DNA of 64,000 bases from Lodderomyces elongisporus (GCF_030384665.1 NC_083674.1:1612001-1676000); one strand, 5' to 3'; positions 52,165 to 63,900 are shown, counted from the first letter of the stretch. Notes: a model not told the origin generated them from the sequence alone. A program made the numbers and translations.

Positions 52165-53383
52165 TCGGCATTTCCCGTATTGCTTGAGGCTAGTGTGTGC
52201 TTTGTGTTTACAGATATATGGTTATGGAATGTTTTTCGCATGCACATATATGTTGTACACTCTTTCTATTTGTATTTCTTTTTTTTTTTTTTGTTTCTTT
52301 TAGCCCTGTTGAATGTTTTGTATTCTTGACCTCAAACACCTTTTAGCCAGTTCTCTCCTTAAAGCATTGGGTAATTATTCCTTTGGTGGTTCTTTTGAAT
52401 TTGGCAATATCTTACAAATCCTTAATTATTATGTTTTTTTTCTTCTCATCTGTTACATATATATATATACAAAAGAAACAACATCACAATATTTAAGTAG
52501 AAATTAAAATTGTAAGAGCTTTGATAAAGGTTGTGGTGAAAATTAAAGATTGTGTTACGCCATAAAAATTTTTTTTTTTTTGGTTGATATTTGAGTGAAA
52601 AAAAGAGAAGAAGAAAAAGGAAAATAGGGGAGAGGAATACCCAAATAAGAAATTTTAACCAAAGACTATTTGACTAATCATTGTTGTAGTATTTTTAATT
52701 TACACTGAACTTTAACAGAAAAGTACCAACAAAAACAACAACAACAACAACAACAGCATCGTCGTCGTCATCATCATCAAGCTTAGCAACTAATTGGAAA
52801 GTGTTTGTCAGTTTTGAGAAATAAAAAAAGAAAACATAGTAGTCTGTTAGTCAGTATTTATTCGTATATAAATTCTACAAATCACGTGATCATACCAAGC
52901 CAAAAACCAAATAGAGCTACACAACGTAACTAATTCTCCGCGTTAACCAAATTGAATTTGAAAGGTATCACAGTTGAAGAAAGAAAAAAAAGAGAAAAGA
53001 AGCAAAAAACTAAAAAAAAATGATTTGACCTGTCTATGTCAACACCTAGTTAAGGCATTTATAGTATCAGCTCCAATATAAACAAAGTAAGAAGTGGAAT
53101 TGTATCTACTTGTGAAGCTGAATTTGCTGTATAAACCATTATTTTCTTTATAATAATAGATGTCTTATATGAGATCCAAGTGTTTGCAAAGTCCTCCTAC
53201 ATACTTTTGTCCACTCTTGTCTACTTTTCTCTCTTAGTTTTTTTTTTTTGTTTGGTTTTTCTTTTTGTTTTATTCTGCCCAATGGCGACAGAGTAAATGT
53301 AATATTCGGTTTCTTTTTTTTTTGTTTTTTCTCTTAGTGTAATTTTTTTTCTTTTTTTTTTTTGCTGTGTTAAACACCATTTA

Positions 53384-53416
<33 letters not shown>

Positions 53417-53931
53417 CACTACCACCACAACACATATACTCGCAAATAGATTCAAGTTTTTTTCGAAGAGTTTAGTGGAAGTTGAGATTAAAGAAACAGA
53501 AGCTTTTCTTTTAACAAAACACATATTTATTAAAAAAACAAAAGGTCTACTGGAGCAAAAAGGGAAAAACTTTGAGCAAACACCATCCAATTAGTCTATA
53601 GACATCTTTTTTTGAAAAAAAAAAACAACAACAAAGACTTATATCTAAACTTCAATTGCTACAATCTTTGAAACACAATTGTTGGAAGCAAAAAAAAGAA
53701 AAGAAGAAGAAGAAGAGGAACAACAACAACAACAACAACACCAAATAGAACTAGAACTACTACAACAGCTACAATCTTAGTTTTATTCTTAGCTTTGTTT
53801 CTTTATTCTTTTGTTTTTTTTTTTCAAACAAATACCAAAAGGTTTTTACTATTTTTTTATTTTATTTTTTTAATTTTTTGGGGTTTGCAAATCTTTAATT
53901 CAAACTACCTCAAATATTTCATTACAACACC
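52165..53931. promoter_or_regulatory. 1.8 kb divergent spacer, mannosyltransferase / complex I 51 kDa gene
   Basis: No gene seen. It includes a perfect palindrome ATCACGTGAT (52881-52890, E-box), CAA/GTC/ATC triplets (about 52731-52780), T homopolymers (about 53235-53360), an ACT triplet run (about 53385-53420), CAA triplets (about 53720-53741) and CCAAT pentamers at about 53279 and 53586. No ATG occurs in roughly the last 300 bp before the complex I gene start. Confidence 0.5.
52881..52890 (+). promoter_or_regulatory. Palindromic E-box ATCACGTGAT
   Basis: Perfect 10-bp palindrome with a CACGTG core, the consensus for Cbf1. It lies about 1.05 kb from the complex I gene start and about 0.72 kb from the mannosyltransferase start. 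Cbf1 is known to bind some respiratory and sulfur genes in Candida. Confidence 0.45.
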
Positions 53932-55407
53932 ATGCTTCGTAGTCTTAGATTGAAGCCTTATAAGCTGGCCGCAGTACGTAGGCTAGCCACTGCAGCTGAT
54001 CCTGCAGCAAACCCAAATAGAGTACATGGCGGTTTAAAAGACCAGGACCGTATTTTCCAAAACGTATACGGGAACTATGGCCATGACTTAAAGTCAGCCC
54101 AGAAGATGGGAGACTGGTACAAGACCAAGGAGATCATCTTGAAAGGCGACAAATGGATTATTGATGAAATGAAAAAATCCGGTCTTAGAGGAAGAGGTGG
54201 AGCTGGGTTCCCCTCTGGTTTGAAGTGGTCATTTATGAACCCACCAGGATGGGAGAAGAACCCAGGCCCAAGATACCTCGTGGTCAATGCAGATGAGGGT
54301 GAACCAGGTACCTGTAAAGATAGAGAGATTATCAGAAAAGACCCACACAAATTGGTTGAAGGTTGTCTTTTGGCAGGTAGAGCCATGAACGCCACCGCAG
54401 CATATATCTATATCAGAGGTGAGTTTTACAATGAAACCGTTATCTTGCAAAACGCAATCAACGAAGCATACAAAGCTGGCCTTATTGGTAAAAACGCTTG
54501 TGGATCCGGCTATGACTTTGACATTTATATCCACAGAGGTATGGGAGCATACGTGTGTGGAGAAGAAACTGCACTTATTGAATCTATCGAAGGTAAAGCA
54601 GGAAAACCAAGATTGAAGCCTCCATTTCCAGCCGGTGTCGGTTTATTTGGTAGACCAACCACAGTGGCCAACGTTGAAACCGTTTCAGTAGCGCCAACCA
54701 TTTTGAGAAGAGGCGGAGAATGGTTCGACTCTTTGGGAAGAGAGAGAAACTCTGGTACCAAATTGTTTTGTATATCTGGTCATGTGAATGAGCCATGTAC
54801 CGTTGAAGAAGAAATGTCAATACCATTGAAGGAATTACTAGAAAAACACTGTGGTGGTATCAAAGGTGGCTGGGACAACTTGTTGGGTGTTATCCCAGGT
54901 GGTTCCTCGGTCCCGGTTATGCCAAAGGAGACATGTGATACCGTTTTAATGGATTACGACGCATTAAGAGATGTTGGTTCTGGTTTGGGAACTGCAGCTG
55001 TTATTGTTATGAATAAGCAAACAGACATTATTAGAGCCATCCAAAGATTTGCACATTTCTACAAGCACGAATCATGTGGTCAATGTACACCATGTCGTGA
55101 AGGTACCACATGGCTTCAAAGAATGATGGACAGATTCCAAACAGGTCAAGCCACAGAGAGAGAAATTGACATGATTTTTGAATTGACCAAGGAGATTGAA
55201 GGCCACACCATTTGTGCTTTGGGTGATGCAGCTGCATGGCCAATTCAAGGTTTGATCAAATCATTCAAACCAGTAATGATTGATAGAATCAACGAGTATC
55301 AAAAGAAGCACGAAAACCTTGGTGGCGTGCAGTACGGTGGATGGGTGAATGGTGGTAAAGTTAAAGATGGTGTGGTTGTGGATAACCCAATCCCTCATGG
55401 TCACTAA
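53932..55407 (+). CDS. NADH:ubiquinone oxidoreductase 51 kDa flavoprotein subunit (complex I)
   Basis: Mitochondrial matrix-arm subunit of respiratory complex I that binds NADH, FMN and the 4Fe-4S cluster N3 (NDUFV1/NuoF homologue). 491 residues. A basic, Asp/Glu-free start ([20 protein letters not shown]) looks like a mitochondrial presequence. The FMN/NADH site includes [18 protein letters not shown] and [15 protein letters not shown], then [18 protein letters not shown] and [17 protein letters not shown]. Cluster ligands are Cys382, Cys385 and Cys388 in [13 protein letters not shown] and Cys428 in HTICALGD; all are present. Complex I is absent from Saccharomyces, so this gene is a taxonomic marker for a respiring Candida-type yeast. 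Confidence 0.98.
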   Translation: MLRSLRLKPYKLAAVRRLATAADPAANPNRVHGGLKDQDRIFQNVYGNYGHDLKSAQKMGDWYKTKEIILKGDKWIIDEMKKSGLRGRGGAGFPSGLKWSFMNPPGWEKNPGPRYLVVNADEGEPGTCKDREIIRKDPHKLVEGCLLAGRAMNATAAYIYIRGEFYNETVILQNAINEAYKAGLIGKNACGSGYDFDIYIHRGMGAYVCGEETALIESIEGKAGKPRLKPPFPAGVGLFGRPTTVANVETVSVAPTILRRGGEWFDSLGRERNSGTKLFCISGHVNEPCTVEEEMSIPLKELLEKHCGGIKGGWDNLLGVIPGGSSVPVMPKETCDTVLMDYDALRDVGSGLGTAAVIVMNKQTDIIRAIQRFAHFYKHESCGQCTPCREGTTWLQRMMDRFQTGQATEREIDMIFELTKEIEGHTICALGDAAAWPIQGLIKSFKPVMIDRINEYQKKHENLGGVQYGGWVNGGKVKDGVVVDNPIPHGH

Positions 55408-56037
55408 TAAGTACTTTGTAACGAGAGAGGCTATTTCCTTTTTATTTTTATATTTTTTTATTTTAAAAATAAACTAGGTCCGTAATATAGATTAGCAGAC
55501 GATCCCCCATATAAAGCATAGAACTTTCTTTTTTTCAAAAAAAAAAAAAATATACATTTTTTGCAATTCATGATGAACTTTGCTTTTAGTTTGTATTTGA
55601 TCTTTCTTATTTATCTTGCTGCGCTTTGCAATGCTCTGTTTTGTTGGTGTATTGCACCAAAGGAGTTTAAAATCGCGTTGACCCTAAGAGAAGGATGAGG
55701 CGGAGTTTAGGGTTTTAAATTTTGTTTTCTTTTTTTAATTTTTTTTTTTTTTCTTTCTTAATTTTTCATTTTGTTCTTTCTTTTCATATTATTTTGGGTT
55801 CTTATCTTAAAAGCGCGAAATCACGTTTGGCATCAGGAGTAGTCATAAAAATTAGCGTACCAACACATCATCATCTTTCTTTTCCTCGCATTCGAATTCA
55901 TAGCAATTAGAAAACGAGTCATTACACTTGGTCTTTTGTTTTTTTTTTCATTGTTTTTTTCTTTGCTAGACGACTAATCGATTTAATTGTTTGGGGGGAA
56001 ACATCATTGTACAGAACAAAAGTGTTGAAAGAAAAAT
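55408..56037. other. Complex I gene to GDT1 spacer
   Basis: 630-bp spacer with T and A homopolymers (about 55535-55550 and 55735-55755). No gene or confident site seen. Confidence 0.4.
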
Positions 56038-57066
56038 ATGAGGTATGGCAAGGTAGTTTCGTATTTAGCATTGTTGAGTGTGTCAGCATTTGCCTTACAA
56101 GACACGTCAGGAGACAATCTCGCAGTCGGAGCAGCAGTATTGGACAATGAACCTAGCCACAAATCGAATGGAAAGTTGGGTGTCAAACTCATTGAAGACG
56201 AGGACAACCACCCAACTCCGAACAATTTGAAACAACCCTTGAATCCACACAGTAGTTCGAATAATTACGGAAGTGCTGCAGCTGCAGCTGCAGCGATTCC
56301 AGATCAAAGTTCTGAAGGTGATCAACCTGATACGCCATCTTATAACGCGTTTCTCATGTCGATCTCGATGATCGTGGTCTCTGAGATTGGTGACAAGACA
56401 TTTTTGATTGCGGCATTGATGGCGATGAGAAATTCGAGACTTGTTGTGTTTTCATCGGCATTCTCATCATTGGTCGTGATGACTGTGCTATCAGGTATAG
56501 TCGGGCATGCTTTGCCTACTTTGATCTCACAAAGGATAACCCAGTTTTTGGCATCGGCATTATTCATTATCTTTGGTTTCAAGCTATTGAAAGAAGGGCT
56601 TGCGATGTCTAAAGAGTTGGGCGTTGACGAAGAACTCGCGGAGGTGGAGGAAGAGATTGCTTCGAATAAATTGAACAGCCAGTTAAATGATATGGAAGGC
56701 GGCGTCCCTGCAGTAACAGGAAGTCCGCAGACTTCAAAATTAGGAGAAATTGGTCAGCAAATTCAGAATTTGGCATCTTTTGTATTCACTCCTGTATGGA
56801 TCCAAGTGTTTGTTATGACATTCTTGGGTGAATGGGGAGATAGGTCGCAAATTGCCACGATTGCAATGGCTGCTGGTTCGGAATACTGGTTCGTCATTAT
56901 GGGTGCCATTGTGGGACACGGGTTGTGTACTGCGGCTGCTTGTTTAGGTGGTAAGCTTTTAGCGAAAAAAATTTCAATGAGAAACGTTACACTGGGTGGA
57001 GCTGTTGCTTTCTTTGTATTTGCAATCTTATACTTTTACGACGCCTACTACAACGTTGAAGCATAA
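56038..57066 (+). CDS. GDT1: Golgi Ca2+/Mn2+ transporter Gdt1 (UPF0016/TMEM165)
   Basis: Golgi membrane cation transporter that supplies Mn2+ and Ca2+ to the lumen for glycosylation. 342 residues from the first ATG, longer than S. cerevisiae Gdt1 (280). A cleavable signal peptide is likely (MRYGKVVSYLALLSVSAFAL), then a hydrophilic Ser/Asn/Ala linker with an AAAAAAA-like run. Two homologous membrane repeats each carry the family signature E-x-G-D-(K/R)-(T/S): SEIGDKTFLIAALMAMRN and GEWGDRSQIATIAMAAGSEY. Between them is an acidic loop (ELGVDEELAEVEEEIASNK). The chain ends in a membrane helix FFVFAILYFYDAYYN. Both conserved acidic motifs are intact, so it should be functional. Confidence 0.96.
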   Translation: MRYGKVVSYLALLSVSAFALQDTSGDNLAVGAAVLDNEPSHKSNGKLGVKLIEDEDNHPTPNNLKQPLNPHSSSNNYGSAAAAAAAIPDQSSEGDQPDTPSYNAFLMSISMIVVSEIGDKTFLIAALMAMRNSRLVVFSSAFSSLVVMTVLSGIVGHALPTLISQRITQFLASALFIIFGFKLLKEGLAMSKELGVDEELAEVEEEIASNKLNSQLNDMEGGVPAVTGSPQTSKLGEIGQQIQNLASFVFTPVWIQVFVMTFLGEWGDRSQIATIAMAAGSEYWFVIMGAIVGHGLCTAAACLGGKLLAKKISMRNVTLGGAVAFFVFAILYFYDAYYNVEA

Positions 57067-57143
57067 ATTTCGAATGAATCTTGAAGTCAATCAAAGAAGA
57101 AGAAAAATACAGAGCAAAAAAATAAGAATAAAAGTGGCGACAG

Positions 57144-57180
<37 letters not shown>

Positions 57181-57324
57181 ATTACCATTTAATCTTGAAA
57201 ACTACCTAGAAACGACTCAAAGGCTAGTTATAGACAATTTAGAATGATTTTGGTATTTAATAATACAAAGATAGAGATACAGCTTAATTTCTTCTCTCCT
57301 TTTGGCTCTTATTCTCTTATTCTA

Positions 57325-57987
57325 TTAGATCTGACCTTGACACATAAATTTTGCAACGACATTTGGATGAAGCCCCTTCTTTCCACCTGTAATTTTAGCA
57401 TCATGAGCAACTTTGCTTGCCTCTGCTTCTTTTTTAAGTTGAGCCTCTTTGTTGTCAGAAATATCTTCTTCAAGCCCAAATCCATAAAATTGAATATCTT
57501 CCCTCAACTCTTGCAATTTCAAAGAACACCAAGCTTTGAACTCCTCATCCTTTTGCAAGTTAACAGAGCCCAGTTTCTGTAGCTCATCGATACTCGCTAT
57601 CGATGAGGTGATCCACTCGTCGACTTCGGGTAATGGCTTCTTTCTCAATAAAGTTGTCAACAATCCTTCTTGTTGACTAGTTGGGAAACTTACCGTGGGG
57701 TAAACATTTGTATTTCGTAATAGGTCTTCGTTACTATACAATATATTGGCAACAGAAGTAAGTTGGAAAATCAAGATTTGGAATTGGTTCTGGAAATGTG
57801 TGAACGAGGGAAGCTTAATTTTCGACGGGTGCCGGTTGTGGTTATTGATTTGATCGGAAAGTTTCCGTAGTGAAAGGTGAATCTGATTCAACCTATTTCG
57901 AATTGACTCCAATGCGTCAACCGGAATCTGCGAAAAATCAGTAGGTAAAGATGCTGATGGTGTAGCAGGTAATGGGGTTTGACTCAT
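57325..57987 (-). CDS. MED8: Mediator head subunit Med8
   Basis: Subunit of the Mediator head module linking activators to RNA polymerase II. 220 residues, against 223 in S. cerevisiae. The N-terminal helical region contains [20 protein letters not shown] and [15 protein letters not shown], then [20 protein letters not shown] and [18 protein letters not shown], which matches the Med8 order (VPVEALEALRxRL in yeasts). The C-terminal half has [18 protein letters not shown] and a basic end [20 protein letters not shown]. It converges with GDT1 over 258 bp, which contain an ACA triplet run (about 57146-57178). Confidence 0.92.
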   Translation of the reverse strand: MSQTPLPATPSASLPTDFSQIPVDALESIRNRLNQIHLSLRKLSDQINNHNRHPSKIKLPSFTHFQNQFQILIFQLTSVANILYSNEDLLRNTNVYPTVSFPTSQQEGLLTTLLRKKPLPEVDEWITSSIASIDELQKLGSVNLQKDEEFKAWCSLKLQELREDIQFYGFGLEEDISDNKEAQLKKEAEASKVAHDAKITGGKKGLHPNVVAKFMCQGQI

Positions 57988-58557
57988 AATAATTGCAAAT
58001 GCACTGGAGTATATCGAGAGCTGTTTACTTTATCATTAGGAATATTCAAGTGTAAGCAATTGATTCCAAAAATTGTACTAGCTTTTGTGCTCTCTACTAT
58101 TTTTCTTTTTTATTTTATTTTTCTTTATAGAACAAAACTTTTAATCATTTTTTAATTTTTAAATTATTAATTTTACTTTTGCCCGTACTGAAGACACAAT
58201 CACCTAATCTCATTGTATTTGTGAGAAAACCAAAGTAAATCTATCTATATGTATGTATATGTATATATACAAGATCTATGGACTGAAACCTCTATTTAAC
58301 ATTACACGTTTCCTACATCCTTCCTCAAATAACAATTATACTGTTTTGTTTTGTTTTGTTTTGTTTTGTTTTGTTTTGTTTTGTTTTGTTTTGTTTTGTT
58401 TTGTTTTGTTTTGTTTTGTTTTGTTTTGTTTTGTTTTGTTTTGTTTTGTTTTGTTTTGTTTTGTTTTGTTTTGTTTTGTTTTGTTTGAGCATCATATTGG
58501 TATTCCAATTTCCTTTTCAAATTTTCTTTTTTCAAATCCTCAAGGTATACCAGCTAC
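57988..58557. other. MED8 promoter and RIM2 3' region with TTTTG array
   Basis: 570-bp spacer containing AT-rich MED8 upstream DNA and a long TTTTG pentanucleotide array. The array is about 70 bp past the RIM2 stop codon. Confidence 0.6.
58343..58488 (+). repeat. (TTTTG)n pentanucleotide array, about 29 copies
   Basis: A virtually uninterrupted TTTTG array of about 145 bp. It is the longest perfect microsatellite here. As five is not a multiple of three, it opens all forward frames as artificial CFVLF-type ORFs. Confidence 0.95.
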
Positions 58558-59715
58558 TTAGTTTCCTCCAGAGAGAAGCCTGACAACCAATTCCCAGGTT
58601 CCAAACATGATAATCGAATTCGGCACTGTTCTCAATAAATGAGGCGTTAACCCACCGTACATACTCGCAAACCCTTCTTCCTTGAACACCAATTTGAAAC
58701 ACTGTATCAAACCAGTATATTTGGGTTTACCGGTACTTTCCAAGGGAGCTTGTCTCAACCTAGTCCTGACAACTTCATGAGGATAAGTGATTAGACTTGC
58801 CATGAACTTGGCTAAACCAGCAGCTCCAGATCTCGCCGACCACTCGAGGACATGATCTTTTGTAGATTTATTATTTGGATCTGTTCCGTGGACTTGTAAT
58901 GATCTCCTATTTATAAACATCCTCATTTGTTCATACAAGACCCACTGGATTGTACTTTCAATACCTCCAAGGTAAGATGCGCTCAATCCACGGTATAGAC
59001 TAGGGAAACCTTCATTTTTCAAAATACTTTTCAAACAATCCCATGAATTCTTGTATACCTTCAGCCCAGACTTGTCCAATTGTAGCCTTGTTTTTATCAA
59101 CCAGATTGGGTTGGTTGCTGTGGATGTGACAAATCCAGCATTGATACCGGATACAAGGTGCATCCACGTCTCTTCCTTCTTCTCATCTCCCTGTTTAAAG
59201 TGTCGTACCAAAAAGTCTTTTGTCGTACCGTAGGTGAAGAAATTGATGGAACGTGCTGGGATTACACCAACCAAATTGGGCCCCAAACCCTTAAATAACG
59301 ATCGCACACCTTCACTGGCGTACATTTCTCTCAAAGCTCCGCCCGTCTCTGCCAAATGTTGGAATGCTTGTCTTACTGGGTTACCAGATTTTATAGTCTT
59401 GTTATATACATTGTGGTAGACATCTGATTGCAATCTAGTTTTAACAACATCGAGCGGACATGTCACTACTGCTCCCACGGTTCCTCCCACGCCTCCTGCA
59501 ACAAAATGTACCCATGGCTTGGTTTCCTTTTTCTGAGGGATAGAGGTCTGTGTTTGATATTGACTCTTGAGCAGTTCTGCTGATTTCAATTCGTCTATTA
59601 GCTCTCTGTCTCTAAAAGTTGATGATTGTTCGTCAGAGGCAAGGAAGGGATATGCACTCTCTGCATCTTGCTCTAACACTCGTAGCCTTTTTTCTTCTTC
59701 TCGTGTAAGTCTCAT
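58558..59715 (-). CDS. RIM2: Mitochondrial pyrimidine nucleotide carrier Rim2
   Basis: Inner-membrane carrier of the SLC25 family that exchanges pyrimidine nucleotides (and, in yeast, affects mitochondrial iron use). 385 residues, against 377 in S. cerevisiae. Three carrier repeats each have the P-x-(D/E)-x-x-(K/R) signature: PLDVVKTRLQ, PIWLIKTRLQ and PHEVVRTRLR. The second signature has Trp after Pro-Ile (PIWLIKTR), a hallmark of the NAD/pyrimidine/folate carrier branch. Further landmarks are HFVAGGVGGTVGAVVTCPLD, SLFKGLGPNLVGVIPARSIN and FPSLYRGLSASYLGGIEST, then IQWVLYEQMR. The N-terminal extension (about 60 residues, charged) is characteristic of Rim2 and has no presequence character. 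Confidence 0.93.
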   Translation of the reverse strand: MRLTREEEKRLRVLEQDAESAYPFLASDEQSSTFRDRELIDELKSAELLKSQYQTQTSIPQKKETKPWVHFVAGGVGGTVGAVVTCPLDVVKTRLQSDVYHNVYNKTIKSGNPVRQAFQHLAETGGALREMYASEGVRSLFKGLGPNLVGVIPARSINFFTYGTTKDFLVRHFKQGDEKKEETWMHLVSGINAGFVTSTATNPIWLIKTRLQLDKSGLKVYKNSWDCLKSILKNEGFPSLYRGLSASYLGGIESTIQWVLYEQMRMFINRRSLQVHGTDPNNKSTKDHVLEWSARSGAAGLAKFMASLITYPHEVVRTRLRQAPLESTGKPKYTGLIQCFKLVFKEEGFASMYGGLTPHLLRTVPNSIIMFGTWELVVRLLSGGN

Positions 59716-59790
59716 TATTATTGTATCTTATAGTGAGTCCGTTGAGCTGTGCTGTAGATTTAAAAAATATGTTTTATATGTACAAGTTTG

Positions 59791-59808
59791 CAGCAGCAGC
59801 AGTAGTAA

Positions 59809-59873
<65 letters not shown>

Positions 59874-59875
59874 AT
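59791..59875 (+). repeat. (GTA)n trinucleotide array upstream of RIM2
   Basis: About 20 GTA/AGT units with a leading GCA segment and one AAT interruption. It lies in the RIM2 promoter or 5' leader, 76-160 bp before the start codon. Confidence 0.95.
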
Positions 59876-60518
59876 GCCAGGAAAAGACAAGGAAAGATCC
59901 AAAAAGTCAACCCTTTCCAAAATGCTCTTTATATTTTGCAACTGATAGACTTTGAAGTTGAAATAGAGCTTTAAAGTCCGTTTGTGCAAATTCAAAGTGG
60001 GTTTGAAATATATGGGGATCGATGGGCTTTTTTCTAATGATATGAAAAATTCTTGTTAGCAATAAAAAAAAAAAAACTATAAAAAAAAATAGTAATAAAA
60101 TTAGAAAATTAGAAAAAACAAAAAAAAAAAAAGGAAAAGAAAAAAAATAAAGAAATGACAAGGACAAGAAAAGGAAGAGACGAATAGTTCCAAAAAAAAA
60201 AGGTGACATGGAAAATAGAGAATAAATTGCAAAAGAAAGTAGAAAGCCAAAAAAAAAAAGCTTCTTTCTCTTCTCAATTAAATTGATACAATTGCCTTAC
60301 TGCTGTTTTCTTTCTCTTCATCTCTTCTTCATTTTCTTTTCAATTCCTTGCTCTCCGCTTATAAGCGTGCGCCTCTCCAGTAAGAAGAAGTGAGTCCGGA
60401 AGTTGTGTTTGTAAAACAGTTGAAACTTTTAGCTTTTAATTCTTTGACGATACTGAAAAAGCAACTTCATCTACTTCATAGTAGAGAAGATCACTACAGA
60501 TGAGCTTGACAATGACTT

Positions 60519-60710
60519 ATGTCCTCGCGGTTCACCAACAAAATCAAGGATCAAATTAAAGAAGAGGAAGAAGCAGAAGAAGAAGCAGAAGAAGAAGAAG
60601 AAGAAGTAGAAGCAGAAGAAGAAGAAGAAAGAGGGGTCCTAAAGAGGGGGAAAATGAGAAGAGGTGACACAAAACGAAGAAGTTGGTCTTTGCTTTTCTC
60701 ATCGGGATGA
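60519..60710 (+). CDS. Doubtful small ORF, 63 codons, Glu-rich
   Basis: ATG followed by SSRFTNKIKDQIK, a Glu/Ala run from GAA/GCA repeats, and a basic end (KRGKMRRGDTKRRSWSLL). The start is preceded by a pyrimidine/purine mix with no obvious promoter feature. I recognise no homologue. The opposite strand also has a 64-codon frame here (60551-60745, Ser-rich), so the repeat alone could explain both. Confidence 0.2.
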   Translation: MSSRFTNKIKDQIKEEEEAEEEAEEEEEEVEAEEEEERGVLKRGKMRRGDTKRRSWSLLFSSG

Positions 60711-60980
60711 ACTAAAGTCACTGTCGTGAAAGTTGTTGCTACCATGATATATTATCTTCAAAAGTCTTGAACGACAAACACACTGTTTAATTATAATGCA
60801 TTATTCTATAACTATTCAAGACAGTAGCCACAATAACTTTAAAGTAAGTAAATAAATAACTATAGAAAACATGTAGAATTTATTTTTTTTCTTTAGGTTT
60901 CCGGTTTTTTTTTTGTTCTTTTCTTTTTTTTTTCAAAAAAATTGAGTTTTTCTAAAAAACTTGCGAAATAAAACCAGCGG

Positions 60981-63900
60981 TTACTTCAAAGTCTTTATAA
61001 AGTTATCAAGGTCGTACTCTTCCTCATACTGTTGCTCATCCCACAACTCGCCCAACTCGCCTACAGCACCTGCGGCTTTTCCTGTTAATCCTCCTGCCAA
61101 GTCGGGAATTTCCTTTGCACTGTTACCATTGGCCCGAGAAGCCTCATCATCATCACCACCACCACCACTACCACCATTACCACGAGAGTCTTCAACTTTC
61201 ACTCCAGTATCTTCAACATCAAACAAATCTAATAACTGATTTGTATCCATAGACTGTAAGCCAGCGTTTTGCTGATTAACAATCGTTGAAGCAATATTCA
61301 TCTTGAATTTTTGCAATCCCATAATCTTCTCTTCCAAAGTATCCTTTGTGATTAATCGATATACATTAACAACCTTCTTCTGACCTAACCTATGTGCCCT
61401 ATCCATTGCTTGTAAATCATTCATTGGGTTCCAATCATGCTCCACAAATATAACAGTATCTGCTCCAGTGAGGTTCAACCCAAGACCACCGACTTTGGTG
61501 GTAAGCAACAAGACATCAATCGATGGGTCTTCATTGAACTTGCGCACAATAGATTGACGGTGTCTGGGATCAGTACTACCATCCAACCTCATATACGTCA
61601 CAGATGGCAAATACTTTTTCAAAAGATCGTTTTCAACAATGTCCAACATATCCTTTAATTGACAAAATATCAAGGCACGATGCTCAGATATGACACCCTG
61701 TGTTGGTAAAATCGAATTTTGACTCGCAATGGATTTCTTAGATTTTCCTGATTTTCCATAGTCTGCATCCTGAGATCCAATACCACATTCCAATAGTATC
61801 GTTTTTAGAGACATGAGTTTTGGAGAATGCTCAATATCTCTAATTTGCGATTTCCGCTGTGCCAAAAACTGACTCACTTCGTTGAATTTTGGATGGTTTG
61901 GAGATACAACCAAGGCAGGGTGATTACAAAGTTTCCTCATGTATTGCAACGCTTGAAACACATGGGTTTGACCTTGACCCTTACCCTGACCCTGACCTTG
62001 ACCTTGACCTTGACCTTGACCTTCAACAGAATTATCTGATGTTGAGACTTCATTCTTGATTGTCTCCTTTTGACTTTTGGCAAACTCTTTATACAACTTT
62101 CGCTGCAAGTCACTCAATTCACAGTAGTAATCTTGAATAATCTTTGGCGGAAGATCTGCCAAAACATCTTCCTTTAAACGACGCAACATGAATGGCAATA
62201 CTTGCTTGTGCAAGGATTCCAATGCTAATGCACCTGCTTCTTGCTCTTTAGACGATGTCTTACTATTTCGGCTAGCAGCAATGGGCTTTGCAAACTTGTC
62301 GTGAAACACTTTCTCGCTTCCCAAGAACCCCGGCATCAAAAAGTCAAACAAGGACCACAATTCCAACACATTATTCTGAATTGGTGTACCTGAAAGAATC
62401 AACCTGTGCTCTGCTTTCACCCTCTTAACAGACTTGGCCAATTTTGAGTTTGCATTCTTGATAATGTGACCTTCATCAAGAACACAGTAATTATAATCAA
62501 TAGAGCTAACAAACTCAACATCATTTCTGGCGACATCATACGAAGTAACAACAACATCAACAGTTGTCAATTTACTTCGCAAGGAAGTACGAATGCTGGG
62601 ATTACCAGCATAAACAAGTACACTCATAAATGGCGCATATTGGTTGATTTCTTGTTCCCAATGTCCCGTTAATGACGGTGGACAGATAACAAGAGAAGGC
62701 AATTTCCTATACTCTGGCGATTGGGTTTCTTTATACTTTTCGGCTCTCATGTGGTGGTCGGAGGACATCATACAGATTGTCTGTAAAGTCTTACCCAACC
62801 CCATATCGTCACAAAGAATACCATGCAAATGGTATTTGTTCAAAAATGCTAACCAATTAACACCTTCCTGTTGGTATTTACGAAGCGTTGCTTTGATAGC
62901 AACGGGCAAATCAAATGGTTTAATCTTTGTAGGGTCCATCATTTGCAGAATAAAATCTCGCTCTCTCTCCCTGCCCTCTAATAACTCCTTGGGCATATCT
63001 TCTGGATCAGGAATACCCGCTTCTAATGGTACCAATTTAATAATTGACGCAAAAGTCGTTGTTGCCAATACACGCACATCATGGTCAGAATCGCTCATTC
63101 TACCCAATATTGGCACAATTAAAAACATGACATAAGGCAAGATATCAGTACCCATTGTTGCCGAAATATGGTAAATCGTCTCAACTGCACCTTGCCTCTC
63201 GGTAACATTTCCTGCATTTTTGAGCATGGGGAGTATATGATTAACCAAAAAAGTAAACGCTTTGGTTGGCACCATCAGACATATTGTAGCAAAACATTTG
63301 GCAGAAGCATAACGAAACACCGAGTACTCTGATTTTAATCCAGAAAGGAAAAGATCCAAGTTCTCAGATATCTCAGGTATAAGGGCACGATTGAGTTTTG
63401 GCAAGAGCGCTCTCAAAATTCCCAATGCATCGATAATACTTTGACCCTTAAACTCTTCCTTCAGATCCGCTTCAGTGAAGCTTGGCAAGCTTCTTAATGG
63501 ACCAATCATTAAATCTTTAATCTTTGGAATCTTAACAAATAGTTCTGACGCGTATATTTTCGAAATCGCCTCTAGCGTCATCAAAGCTCCTTGACGCTTG
63601 ATTCTTGCAGCATAGGTAGCACGCTCGTGAGCCGCGACATCTGCAGGATCTGTCAGGGCTTCTTCTTTGCGCAAAGACAATATTTTATCCTTGTAGCCAA
63701 CATTGTGATGAAACTCGGGAACTTCTGCAGTGTCAACACATACAAATGCACACAAGTTTTTGAGAATCTTGTCGGCAACATTTTGCTTGTTATTAGCAAT
63801 AAGCTGCAGGACAAGATATGCAAGTGAACTAACTGATTTTGATTGAAGGGTGTACGACTCCTCGGTCTTTATGCTTTCCATTAAAGATTTGATGATAGGG

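Larger units (their letters stand above)
59716..60980. other. 1.3 kb spacer between MOT1 3' end and RIM2 start
   Basis: It holds a GTA triplet array (59791-59875) about 80 bp upstream of RIM2, A homopolymers (about 60063-60200), a GAA/GCA purine tract inside a small open frame (60519-60710), and T runs (about 60880-60930). No certain gene. Confidence 0.5.

Noticed and set aside
58253..58583. Long open frames in all three forward frames and on the reverse strand
   Set aside because: They are produced by the TTTTG pentamer array, which has no stop codon in any forward frame.
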